Origin: an uncultured bacterium
Lineage (GTDB): Bacteria > Muiribacteriota > Ozemobacteria > Ozemobacterales > Ozemobacteraceae
Assembly: GCA_937949615.1 (NCBI GenBank)
Contig: CALEDQ010000020.1
Coordinates: forward strand, 62,001 to 126,000
DNA: 64,000 nt
Reading direction: 5' to 3'
Below, one piece after another: positions 9,506 to 17,089 of this stretch (its first letter is position 1; each line of letters starts with the position of its first letter). Below the pieces are notes generated by a model, which saw only the letters and a list, made by a program, of their open reading frames with translations, was not told where the DNA came from and made no database searches. The position numbers were made by a program, and so were the translations under genes.

Positions 9506-10987
9506 TCAGCTGCCGAGGCATTGTTCGATGGTGGGGTCAGGCAGATTGGCGAGATCGGCGACAAGGAACTCTGGAATCAGCTCATTGAGAGTCTTTGAAC
9601 CTTCCGAGGTGAAGACGGTGACGACACCGTCGCGGCTGATTTCGTCGCTGACGCTGTCTGAGTCAGGGTGATAGCGGAACTTGGCGACAGTTGCCTCTTC
9701 TACGGTTACCGAGAAACGCTTTTCGCGGCCGTTTTTGAGAAGCCATTGAATATTCAGAGTTCCGGGTCTGACGTTGCGGATCTGCAGCGGGCACAGGCCG
9801 AGATTGTTGCCATTCACTGCCACCTGCGTTTCTTCGGCGTCACACTTGAGAAACAGTTCGACACCAAACTGATATGGCCGCGGATTGGCCTGAAATTCAG
9901 GAAGCTGCGACAGTTGACGGCGGCAGAGATCTACCTGTGCGGCAAAATAGCCGGCCTGAAAGGCCTGCCCAAGAACGTGCAGAACCACCGGCGAATCGGG
10001 CGCACGATGCCAGGCACGGCTAAGACAGGCCAGAGCCAGCGGCACATTCATCTGCGCCAGATAAATATCACCGAGCATGCCACAGGCAAACGGGTCTTCA
10101 GGAGTCATCAGCAGTCGCTGCCGCGCCATGACCAGTGCCTGGGCCGCCCCTTCTTTTTTCCAGACCGCCGAAATGTTACCGAGTGCCAGCGGCCCAAAAT
10201 CAGCCTCAGAATAGTCGGCGCCATCGCCGGCATCAGTGCCGGCCTTGGCCGCACTGGCCCTGGTCGGGTCGAAACCTGCGGTCAGAGGTGCGAAAACCTG
10301 CTGACAAACCTGCGCCCATTCTGAATAACCGGCGTTATTGAGCAGGCTGACCGTAGTTGCGGCAAAAACCGCAAAAAAGTGTTCAGGCGAAGAATAATCG
10401 CCGAGCGACTGCATCAGCATCGGCCCGATCAGCGGCATCTCTGGCTTTTCAAGCGAAAGCAGCTCGATAGCCGCGGCCAGACCGTATGACCTGTCTGAAT
10501 CGTATTCCCAGTTCGCTTCGAGAACGCGGGCAAGAAACTCACCCGGAAAACGCCGGTAGTGCTCGAGCACTTCGGGCTTCAGCTCGCTGTAAGCCGGCAT
10601 CAGAACCCGACCACGAATGTCTTTTGCCCCAGTCTTTGCATGCTGCAAAACCGTCTGCAGGCGCTGACCGGCGGCAACAAGTTCAGGGTCCCCGCCGTCG
10701 ATCATATCTTCAGCGATATAATCGAGCATAAAATACTGGTGCAACGACGGAATAAGCACCACCAGCCGCCCGATCAGCGGCGCAAATTCGAGATAAAAGC
10801 GCCGGCGTTCGATTATTTCACTTTCACCCATGCCGCAGGTCATAAATAAAGCCTGCAGTTCGTCATAACGTTTGGTCCAGAGGGTATAGCGCAGCGCCCT
10901 GATGAGCTCGTCCTGCCCCTGCGGTTCGGTCGGCACCCGCCTGAGCCGGCACATATTCACATACTGTTCAAGATTGTCGCGATACAT
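9506..10987 (-). CDS. TPR and PEGA-like domain protein
   Basis: 493 residues, no signal peptide. The N-terminal two thirds is helical. A tetratricopeptide-like stretch lies around residues 270-360 (GMLGDIYLAQMNVPLALACLSRAWHRAPDSPVVLHVLGQAF). Residues ~375-440 resemble a PEGA domain: LKCDAEETQVAVNGNNLGLCPLQ, then a turn rich in basic residues. TPRs mediate protein-protein contacts; PEGA domains occur in surface-associated proteins. GGAGG lies just ahead of the ATG. The downstream L,D-transpeptidase-like gene begins about 22 bases after its stop. The specific function is unknown. Confidence 0.75.
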   Translation of the reverse strand: MYRDNLEQYVNMCRLRRVPTEPQGQDELIRALRYTLWTKRYDELQALFMTCGMGESEIIERRRFYLEFAPLIGRLVVLIPSLHQYFMLDYIAEDMIDGGDPELVAAGQRLQTVLQHAKTGAKDIRGRVLMPAYSELKPEVLEHYRRFPGEFLARVLEANWEYDSDRSYGLAAAIELLSLEKPEMPLIGPMLMQSLGDYSSPEHFFAVFAATTVSLLNNAGYSEWAQVCQQVFAPLTAGFDPTRASAAKAGTDAGDGADYSEADFGPLALGNISAVWKKEGAAQALVMARQRLLMTPEDPFACGMLGDIYLAQMNVPLALACLSRAWHRAPDSPVVLHVLGQAFQAGYFAAQVDLCRRQLSQLPEFQANPRPYQFGVELFLKCDAEETQVAVNGNNLGLCPLQIRNVRPGTLNIQWLLKNGREKRFSVTVEEATVAKFRYHPDSDSVSDEISRDGVVTVFTSEGSKTLNELIPEFLVADLANLPDPTIEQCLGS

Positions 10988-11054
10988 TTTTCCCTCCGGA
11001 ATATAAAGGCAGAGCTACCGTTACTGGCAGCTCTGCAGGATTCAGCAGTTCAAA

Positions 11055-12272
11055 TCATTTCTGTTCCTGGTGCAGTCGCTCAAATTTTTCCTTTTCAGCC
11101 AGCAGGCGCAGATATTTCTGAACGGTCTCAAGCTTCAGATCTTCGGCATTCAGACGCGCCCGGGCTTCTGCAACCCCTTCCATGCGGTCAACCGCATGAA
11201 TGAACTGTGCAACTCTGGCAATGCGACCACGGTCGACCCGGGAAACCTCGAACGGATTGCGCCGCGGAGCGCTTTTTCCCATTTCTGAAAAGACTGCGGG
11301 CACCATGGTGCGGTAACCGATGGCCTTGAGACGTTCTTTCGACTGTTCAGCCATCTGCGTTTTCGGGAAACGCTCGACGCAGCTGCGATAAGACGCCGCG
11401 GCGTCAGATTTTCTGCCAAGATGTTCGTTGATCACACCTGTCACATAGAGAGCTTCTGGAACCAGATGCCAGTTGCCCGGCAGGTCATAAACCGCCAGAA
11501 AATCACGATATTCGTTCAAAGCCTGCCAGTAATCCTGCAGATTGGCGCTGCAGTAGCCGCTCATGTAAGAAGCTTCGCGGCACACATACTCTGAAGCACT
11601 GCTGCGGGCCAGCAACCTGAAAAGATCGCGGGCGGCATTGATGTTATTGTTGTTGAGCAGATAATGGGCGCGGCGCAATTCTGGATCAGAAGAACCGGCA
11701 TTATACTCAATACCCATCTGCGCCAGCAGCAGATATGAATGCGGGCGCAGCTCGTCGTTCAGCGGAATTCTGCTGGCCAAAATGCTGTAGAGAAGATCTT
11801 CTGCACTGGCCCAGGGGTTGCCATCGAGCTGATAAGCATAACGTCTGCCATTCTGATCTTCACGCCAGCTCCAGCCATTGAGCGGGTAAACGATGCGGCG
11901 GCCATCACGACCTTCGGTCCAGGTCCAGCCGTCAAGGGGGTAAATCGCCCGCCAGCCATCGCGGCCTTCGGTCCAGGTCCAGTTGTCGAGAGGATAGACA
12001 ACGCGGCGGCTGTCACGGCCCTCGGTCCAGGTCCAGTTGTTGAGGGGGTAGACAACGCGACGGCCATTACGGCCTTCGGTCCAGGTCCAGCCATCGATGG
12101 GGTAAACGACGCGGCGGCCGTCACTGCCTTCGGTCCAGGTCCAGCCGGTGGAGGGGTAATAAACCCGCATGCCATCGCGTCCTTCAGTCCAGGTCCAGCC
12201 ATCCCAGGCGTGAGCAAAGCCTGCAAATGCCAACAGCATCAACACCGCCAACAGGGCAATACGTTTTTTCAT
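11055..12272 (-). CDS. Secreted WTWTEG-repeat and TPR protein
   Basis: 405 residues. A signal peptide (MKKRIALLAVLMLLAFAGFAHA) is cleaved just before seven head-to-tail 18-residue repeats (residues 25-150) of the form [GN]WTWTEGRDGRRVVYPLD. The last copy has diverged (GWSWREDQNGRRYAYQLD). Residues ~160-330 are helical with TPR-like pairs resembling the tol-associated YbgF arrangement (ASYRSCVERFPKTQMAEQSKERLKAIGY). The C-terminus is a charged helix. GGAGGAG precedes the ATG. Periplasmic location is likely. The repeat has no family name I recognise; its Trp/Tyr/Arg pattern suggests a small beta hairpin per unit. Confidence 0.8.
   Translation of the reverse strand: MKKRIALLAVLMLLAFAGFAHAWDGWTWTEGRDGMRVYYPSTGWTWTEGSDGRRVVYPIDGWTWTEGRNGRRVVYPLNNWTWTEGRDSRRVVYPLDNWTWTEGRDGWRAIYPLDGWTWTEGRDGRRIVYPLNGWSWREDQNGRRYAYQLDGNPWASAEDLLYSILASRIPLNDELRPHSYLLLAQMGIEYNAGSSDPELRRAHYLLNNNNINAARDLFRLLARSSASEYVCREASYMSGYCSANLQDYWQALNEYRDFLAVYDLPGNWHLVPEALYVTGVINEHLGRKSDAAASYRSCVERFPKTQMAEQSKERLKAIGYRTMVPAVFSEMGKSAPRRNPFEVSRVDRGRIARVAQFIHAVDRMEGVAEARARLNAEDLKLETVQKYLRLLAEKEKFERLHQEQK
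11823..12200 (-). repeat. Seven tandem 54-base coding repeats
   Basis: In-frame tandem repeats encoding the 18-residue WTWTEG unit. Copies 2-6 are the most alike; the first and last have diverged. They also open a long shadow frame on the same strand that has no ribosome site and simply mirrors the repeats. Confidence 0.9.
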
Positions 12273-12403
12273 ACCTCTCCTCCAGCAAGCACTTCAATAT
12301 TACTTTTCATTCTATCAATTCATAGAATTTCTAACAAGAAGAAACTGCCCTCTGCAGGACTGATGCGTAAAAGTAATCCTGTTTCTAATTTATATTTGAT
12401 GCA

Positions 12404-13990
12404 CTACTCTGCAATCATCATCGACTCTGCATTACCTGGTTTCTTGTCAATTTTGATCAGAAACAACAATGGAATCGAGATGAAGCACAGAATACCGATT
12501 CCATAGAATACATCAGCAAATGCGATCATACTGGACTGACGCAACAAACTGCCATACACCATTTTATGAGCTCTTTGCAGAGCGTCAACAGGGGCATAAC
12601 CATGTGAAGCCATTAAAGCCTGCCCTTTATGGAGAAAGTTTCTCAAAGGAATACTTGATGGCGTAAGATTTCCAGCCAGATAAACCTGGTGCAACTGCGC
12701 TCGTCTGGCGAGAAGCGTAGTAATCAAAGCAATTCCGGTGCTTCCACCGTAGTTTCTTACCAGGTTCAACAAACCTGATGCATAACCAATCTTTTCTGGC
12801 GGCACATTCTGAAAGGCCATTACATTTATCGGAACAAACAAAAATGCCAGACCAAAACACTGCAAAACTCTTGCCAGCATCGTAGTCGTGTAATCTACTT
12901 CAAGATTAAACCGTGACATCCAAAATAAGCCAAGGCCCGTAAAAAAATAGCCGACCGCGATCAAAATCCGATTGTCTACTTTTTTCATCAAAAGCGCGAC
13001 GACCGGCATCATAAAAAGAATTATCATGCCGCCTGGACTTAGCACCCAGCCACTCGTTATCGCAGAATACCCAAGCATTGTCTGCAAAAAGATGGGCAGC
13101 AATGAAAGACTGCCATACAGCGCAAAACCAAGGACATAAAGCATGAACATGCTGATCGAAAAATTGCGATCTTTACACAGTCTCAGGTCTATCACCGGGT
13201 TTTTCAGCCTCAGTTCATGGAAAACAACCATGACTAATGCAATTATTCCAATAATAAACGAGAAAATAATAAGTTTCGATTCAAACCAGTCCAGACGGTG
13301 CCCTTCATCGAGAGCGAACTCTAATGCGGCAAGCCCCAGAGTAAGCATGCCGATTCCCATATAATCAAAGCGAAAACCCTTTTCTTTTGAGATCAACCTG
13401 AAATTCGGCGGGTCTTTAACCAGCATGGAAACCAGCACGAGAGAAAGAATTCCCGGAACGATGTTAATAAAGAAAATCCAGTGCCAGCTGTAATTTTCAG
13501 TTATCCAGCCGCCCAGTACCGGGCCAATAATCGGCGCAAAAACTGTTGAAATGCCCATCATCGCCATGGCCATTCCCCGCTGTTCATGCGGAAATGATTC
13601 AACCAGTATCGCCTGCGAAGTAGGTTGCAATATTCCGCCACCCATCCCTTGAAAAATTCTGAAAATTATCAGCCAGTTCAGTGATGGGGCTAGACCGCAT
13701 AAAACGCTGGCAAGAGTAAAGCTGAAAATACCAAACATGTAGAATCTTTTTCGACCGAAAATCCCTGCGAAATACCCGCCAAGGGGTAATACAATTGCAT
13801 TGGCAACCAGAAATGAAGTTAAAACCCAAGTTGATTCATCAATTGAGGCAGACAGATTGCCGGCGATATAGGGCAAAGAAACATTTGCGACACTTGTGTC
13901 CAGAACTACCATGAACACGGCTATCCCAACAGCAAAAGCTATTGGCCATGGGTTCTTTTCAAGATCATGGTTTTTTAATGAGCTGATCAT
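12404..13990 (-). CDS. emrB: DHA2-family multidrug MFS transporter, EmrB/QacA type
   Basis: 528 residues with about 14 transmembrane helices, the usual size for this family. Conserved features are the TM1 segment VLDTSVANVSLPYIAGNL, the loop motif GRKRFYMFG, and motif C-like GPVLGGWITENYSWHWIFFIN. These are proton-coupled drug exporters that work with a membrane-fusion protein and an outer-membrane channel, both encoded immediately upstream. The EmrA-like gene ends two bases before this start. It is the last gene of a three-gene operon transcribed leftwards. Substrates cannot be predicted. No regulator gene is adjacent. Confidence 0.93.
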   Translation of the reverse strand: MISSLKNHDLEKNPWPIAFAVGIAVFMVVLDTSVANVSLPYIAGNLSASIDESTWVLTSFLVANAIVLPLGGYFAGIFGRKRFYMFGIFSFTLASVLCGLAPSLNWLIIFRIFQGMGGGILQPTSQAILVESFPHEQRGMAMAMMGISTVFAPIIGPVLGGWITENYSWHWIFFINIVPGILSLVLVSMLVKDPPNFRLISKEKGFRFDYMGIGMLTLGLAALEFALDEGHRLDWFESKLIIFSFIIGIIALVMVVFHELRLKNPVIDLRLCKDRNFSISMFMLYVLGFALYGSLSLLPIFLQTMLGYSAITSGWVLSPGGMIILFMMPVVALLMKKVDNRILIAVGYFFTGLGLFWMSRFNLEVDYTTTMLARVLQCFGLAFLFVPINVMAFQNVPPEKIGYASGLLNLVRNYGGSTGIALITTLLARRAQLHQVYLAGNLTPSSIPLRNFLHKGQALMASHGYAPVDALQRAHKMVYGSLLRQSSMIAFADVFYGIGILCFISIPLLFLIKIDKKPGNAESMMIAE

Positions 13991-13992
13991 GG

Positions 13993-15303
13993 CTAGTTGA
14001 CAAAAACAATCGCTTCTACATTCATACCCAGGCGTAGAATTTCTTTTTGAGCTTCATTTTCATCAAATACGATTTTTACCGGAATTCGCTGAACAACTTT
14101 AACAAAGTTACCAACAGCATTTTCTGGCGGTAAAAGACTCATGCGTGCGCCAGTCGATCCCGAAATCGAGTCCACTTTTCCGTGCAAAACCTTGCCGCTC
14201 AGATCAACATAAATGTCAGCTTTCTGACCGGGCTTGACTTCAGCCAGTTGAGTTTCCTTGTAGTTTGCCGTAACCCAGACTTCACTCGGAGAAATCAACA
14301 CCATCAGCCCCTGCCCTGGCTGAACGTTCTGGCCTTCCTCAACGGTTCTTGCTGTAACAACACCATCGATTGGCGCTTTGATCGTCGTGTAACTCAGCTG
14401 AAGCCTGAGAACTTCAAGATTTGCTCTGGCCAGCTCAAGACCGGCTTCAGCCTGTGCCACTTCTGCCAGAGCCTTTTCTGCTTCAACTCTGGCCTGTTCG
14501 AGATCTGCTTCGGCTTTCTGCATTTCTGCCTTGGCCTGCTCAACCTCTGCTTCGGCTTCAGCCACTTTCGCCTGCTGCGAAGTCACGCCCTCACCACGAA
14601 TCTCGGCTTCCTGTTGAACGCTGTTCAATTTTCTCTGAACAGCCTTAAGATCGCTTTCTGCAACGTCAAGAGCGGTTACATACGAATCGAGCTGCTGTTT
14701 TGAAATTTCCTGACGCTCTGCAAGAGGCCGCATGCGTTCGAGATCGGTTCTGGCTTTTTCATAAACCGCCATTTTCGCATCAACATTAGCCTCAGCGACT
14801 TTCCAGTCAGAGCTTTTTGCCTGCTTGAACGACACATGTGATTTTGCCAGCTCGGCTTTGGCCGAAGCCAACTGAGACTCAAACTTAGCCTGAGAAAACC
14901 GCGCCTTTTCAAGCAGGGCCTGGGCACGGATCAATGCAGCCTGAGCGAATCTTGGCGCGGTTCTGGCAATACTTAAAACCGCCGCAGCCTGATCAACTGT
15001 TGCGCTGGCCTGATCAACTTTTGCCTGATAATCTCTGTCATCAATTTTAACAATCAGGTCACCGGCATGCACGACCTGGTTATCAGTAATGAATACTTTC
15101 TCGATCGTGCCGTATACTTTTGGTGAAACCGTAACGAAATGCCCGTCGATTTGGGCGTCATCGGTTGTAACCCGGTTGTAATAATGCGAATACAGCAGTG
15201 CAGATACAACTACAGCTGCTACAAGTGCTGTGATTATTACAAATGGCTTGTTTGATGATGATTGCTGTTTTTGTGCGCTGTTTTCTGTTGTCTGTTCGCT
15301 CAT
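13993..15303 (-). CDS. emrA: HlyD/EmrA-type membrane fusion protein
   Basis: 436 residues. One N-terminal transmembrane helix (about residues 20-40) is followed by DDAQIDGHFVTVSPKVYGTIEKV, the usual EmrA start of the lipoyl half-motif. A very long alpha-helical hairpin rich in Ala, Glu and Lys spans residues ~85-300. The second lipoyl half and a beta-barrel domain follow (TTIKAPIDGVVTARTVEEGQ). It links the inner-membrane EmrB-like pump to the TolC-like channel across the periplasm. Its start overlaps the tolC-like gene by 4 bases. GGAAGGAAG lies upstream of the ATG. The hairpin is longer than in E. coli EmrA (390 residues), as expected for a deep periplasmic reach. Confidence 0.92.
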   Translation of the reverse strand: MSEQTTENSAQKQQSSSNKPFVIITALVAAVVVSALLYSHYYNRVTTDDAQIDGHFVTVSPKVYGTIEKVFITDNQVVHAGDLIVKIDDRDYQAKVDQASATVDQAAAVLSIARTAPRFAQAALIRAQALLEKARFSQAKFESQLASAKAELAKSHVSFKQAKSSDWKVAEANVDAKMAVYEKARTDLERMRPLAERQEISKQQLDSYVTALDVAESDLKAVQRKLNSVQQEAEIRGEGVTSQQAKVAEAEAEVEQAKAEMQKAEADLEQARVEAEKALAEVAQAEAGLELARANLEVLRLQLSYTTIKAPIDGVVTARTVEEGQNVQPGQGLMVLISPSEVWVTANYKETQLAEVKPGQKADIYVDLSGKVLHGKVDSISGSTGARMSLLPPENAVGNFVKVVQRIPVKIVFDENEAQKEILRLGMNVEAIVFVN

Positions 15304-16739
15304 TGTATGTCTTCCTTCCGGGTGAAAAGCGGTTCGAGCTTTCCTATTGCCTTTACCAGATCCACTCTGGCCTGATTCAAATGATATAATGCTGCTATGC
15401 GATTATTGGTCGCATGAGAAAGTTCATCCTGAGCGTTAGTCAGGTCTATATTATCACTTATTCCAGCTTCGAAACGATGCTGAGCCTGCACAAGCTCTTC
15501 TTCTGCAAGCATACAGGCTTTAGAAGCCACATCTACCTCTGAAAGAGACGTCTCTATTTCAGTCTGGGCCACCTGAATCTCCAGACATATCTGTGCCTCA
15601 AGGCTTCGGCGCTCTTCTTCCAACCGCTTCAATTCAGCGTCGGCCTTTTTTATCCCGGCTGAGATTTTTCCACCGTCCTCAAGCGGAAACTCAAGAGTCA
15701 AAGCCACATTACCGATCGGAACATAAGCTTCACGAGCCAAACCAGCTTTACCGTAAGAACCACTAAGATTCAGAGAAGGAAGCCGCTCACCCCTGGCAGC
15801 CTTTTTCAGGCTTTGCGCTGACTTTTGTCTCTGCTTTAAAGAAGCCAGTTCTGGCCGCAATTCAAAAGCTTCTTTGCAGGCTGCAGCAAAATCTGTTTTC
15901 TCAAGGTCGGGCTTTTCAAGAACTTCACTAAGCTCTATCTGCGTTTCAGGCGGCAGGCTCAGCAGTTTGATCAGCCCGAATATACCTATTTTAAGTTCAG
16001 ATTTGAAGCGAATTAAAGCCTGCTTCTCATTTTCCAGTTTCACCCCGGCTCTGAGACAATCAATTTTTGTACCGACATTATTTTTCAGCTGATCTTCGGC
16101 CAGCTGATACAGGGTTTCAGCAAGTTTCACTCTGCTTTCTGCTGCTTTTACCGATTCTGTTGCCCGTAAAATCTGTAGATATTGGCCAACAACCAGCGCA
16201 CACAGATATTCCCGCGTAATTCTGATTTTCTCTCTGGCAGATGCCGTATTATATTCCGCCGCTTTCCATCTGTTAAGAATCGTTGTGTCAAAAAGCGGAA
16301 CTTTTGCAGAAACACCAAATTCACCCCAGTTGAAGGGGCCGATTATTTGTGCACCGCCAGGGCTCGGTTCTCCCATGAAAGTGTCGATATTGAAGCTTTC
16401 TCTTCTCTGAAAGATCGTAGTATCAAGACGCGGATTCATAGCAGAGCGGGCTATTCTCTGATCTGCCTGATTCTTTACAACATTCAATATTGCTTCCTGA
16501 ACTTCAGGGCTCTGTTCGAGAGCAATTTCAACAGCCTGAGTCATAGAGAGGCTCATAGTTGCAACAACTGCTGTTTCAGATGCTGAAACTTCCGCAGCAT
16601 GCAGCAAAGATCCTGTCATAACCATTCCCCCAAATAGCAGGGCGCAAAAATATTTTTTACATTTAGCTATTATCATGCGTTCATGAGTCTTTTGCCGAGC
16701 AGAAATACAGATTTCTATGGATTTATCGCCACAATTCAT
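15300..16739 (-). CDS. TolC-family outer membrane efflux protein
   Basis: 479 residues. The MNCG start is supported by GGAGG nine bases upstream. The consequence is an N-terminal region of about 30 residues before the hydrophobic signal core (FCALLFGGMVMTGSLLHAAE), so an internal start at 16676 is possible but lacks a ribosome site. The mature protein has two outer-membrane efflux repeats with long helices (SMTQAVEIALEQSPEVQEA and AACKEAFELRPELASLKQRQ). TolC proteins form the outer-membrane exit duct for tripartite pumps. This is the first gene of the emr-type operon. Confidence 0.9.
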   Translation of the reverse strand: MNCGDKSIEICISARQKTHERMIIAKCKKYFCALLFGGMVMTGSLLHAAEVSASETAVVATMSLSMTQAVEIALEQSPEVQEAILNVVKNQADQRIARSAMNPRLDTTIFQRRESFNIDTFMGEPSPGGAQIIGPFNWGEFGVSAKVPLFDTTILNRWKAAEYNTASAREKIRITREYLCALVVGQYLQILRATESVKAAESRVKLAETLYQLAEDQLKNNVGTKIDCLRAGVKLENEKQALIRFKSELKIGIFGLIKLLSLPPETQIELSEVLEKPDLEKTDFAAACKEAFELRPELASLKQRQKSAQSLKKAARGERLPSLNLSGSYGKAGLAREAYVPIGNVALTLEFPLEDGGKISAGIKKADAELKRLEEERRSLEAQICLEIQVAQTEIETSLSEVDVASKACMLAEEELVQAQHRFEAGISDNIDLTNAQDELSHATNNRIAALYHLNQARVDLVKAIGKLEPLFTRKEDIQ

Positions 16740-16775
16740 TCAGCAAGCCCTCCAGGAATTTGTTCGTTTAATATA

Positions 16776-16811
16776 GTGTCTCCAACAGGCTTATCGCGTG
16801 TCTATAAACAG
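16776..16811. promoter_or_regulatory. Paired direct repeat upstream of the efflux operon
   Basis: GTGTCT occurs at 16776-16781 and 16798-16803, each followed by a similar AACAG element (16784-16788 and 16807-16811). The spacing is 22 bases, two helical turns. It lies in the ~350-base divergent region between the tolC-like gene and glmS, just upstream of the tolC ribosome site. It may be a regulator binding site. No other gene or convincing promoter is seen in this region. Confidence 0.25.
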
Positions 16812-17089
16812 ATATTCCTGATATCATAAGGCACAATCATCAAGAATGCCGAAATAATAAGCAAAAAGGAAAGTTTAAAGCAAGGTTTATTACGTCTATC
16901 TCTGGCAATCTTTATTTCAATCATTTTTTAGTGATCTATCTGACAATGGATCCTTTATATTTGCCCGACTCGGAATAATTCAATAGCCCGATTAAAGTTT
17001 TGCTTCTGAATTCTGAGCAGTCTGTGATATACAGACGGCGTTGCCACTAAAGACAACAGCATGGCAGAAGAATGGAAAGGATACTTAAT

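Noticed and set aside
11823..12200. Regular repeats resembling a CRISPR array
   Set aside because: Repeats are directly adjacent without unique spacers, keep the reading frame and encode an 18-residue unit.
11759..12226. Long second frame over the WTWTEG repeats on the same strand
   Set aside because: It exists only because the 54-base repeat keeps all frames open; no ribosome site and a proline/glycine composition unlike real proteins.
16740..17089. Possible glmS ribozyme or riboswitch upstream of glmS
   Set aside because: No conserved core that I could recognise; only the direct repeat near the tolC side stands out.
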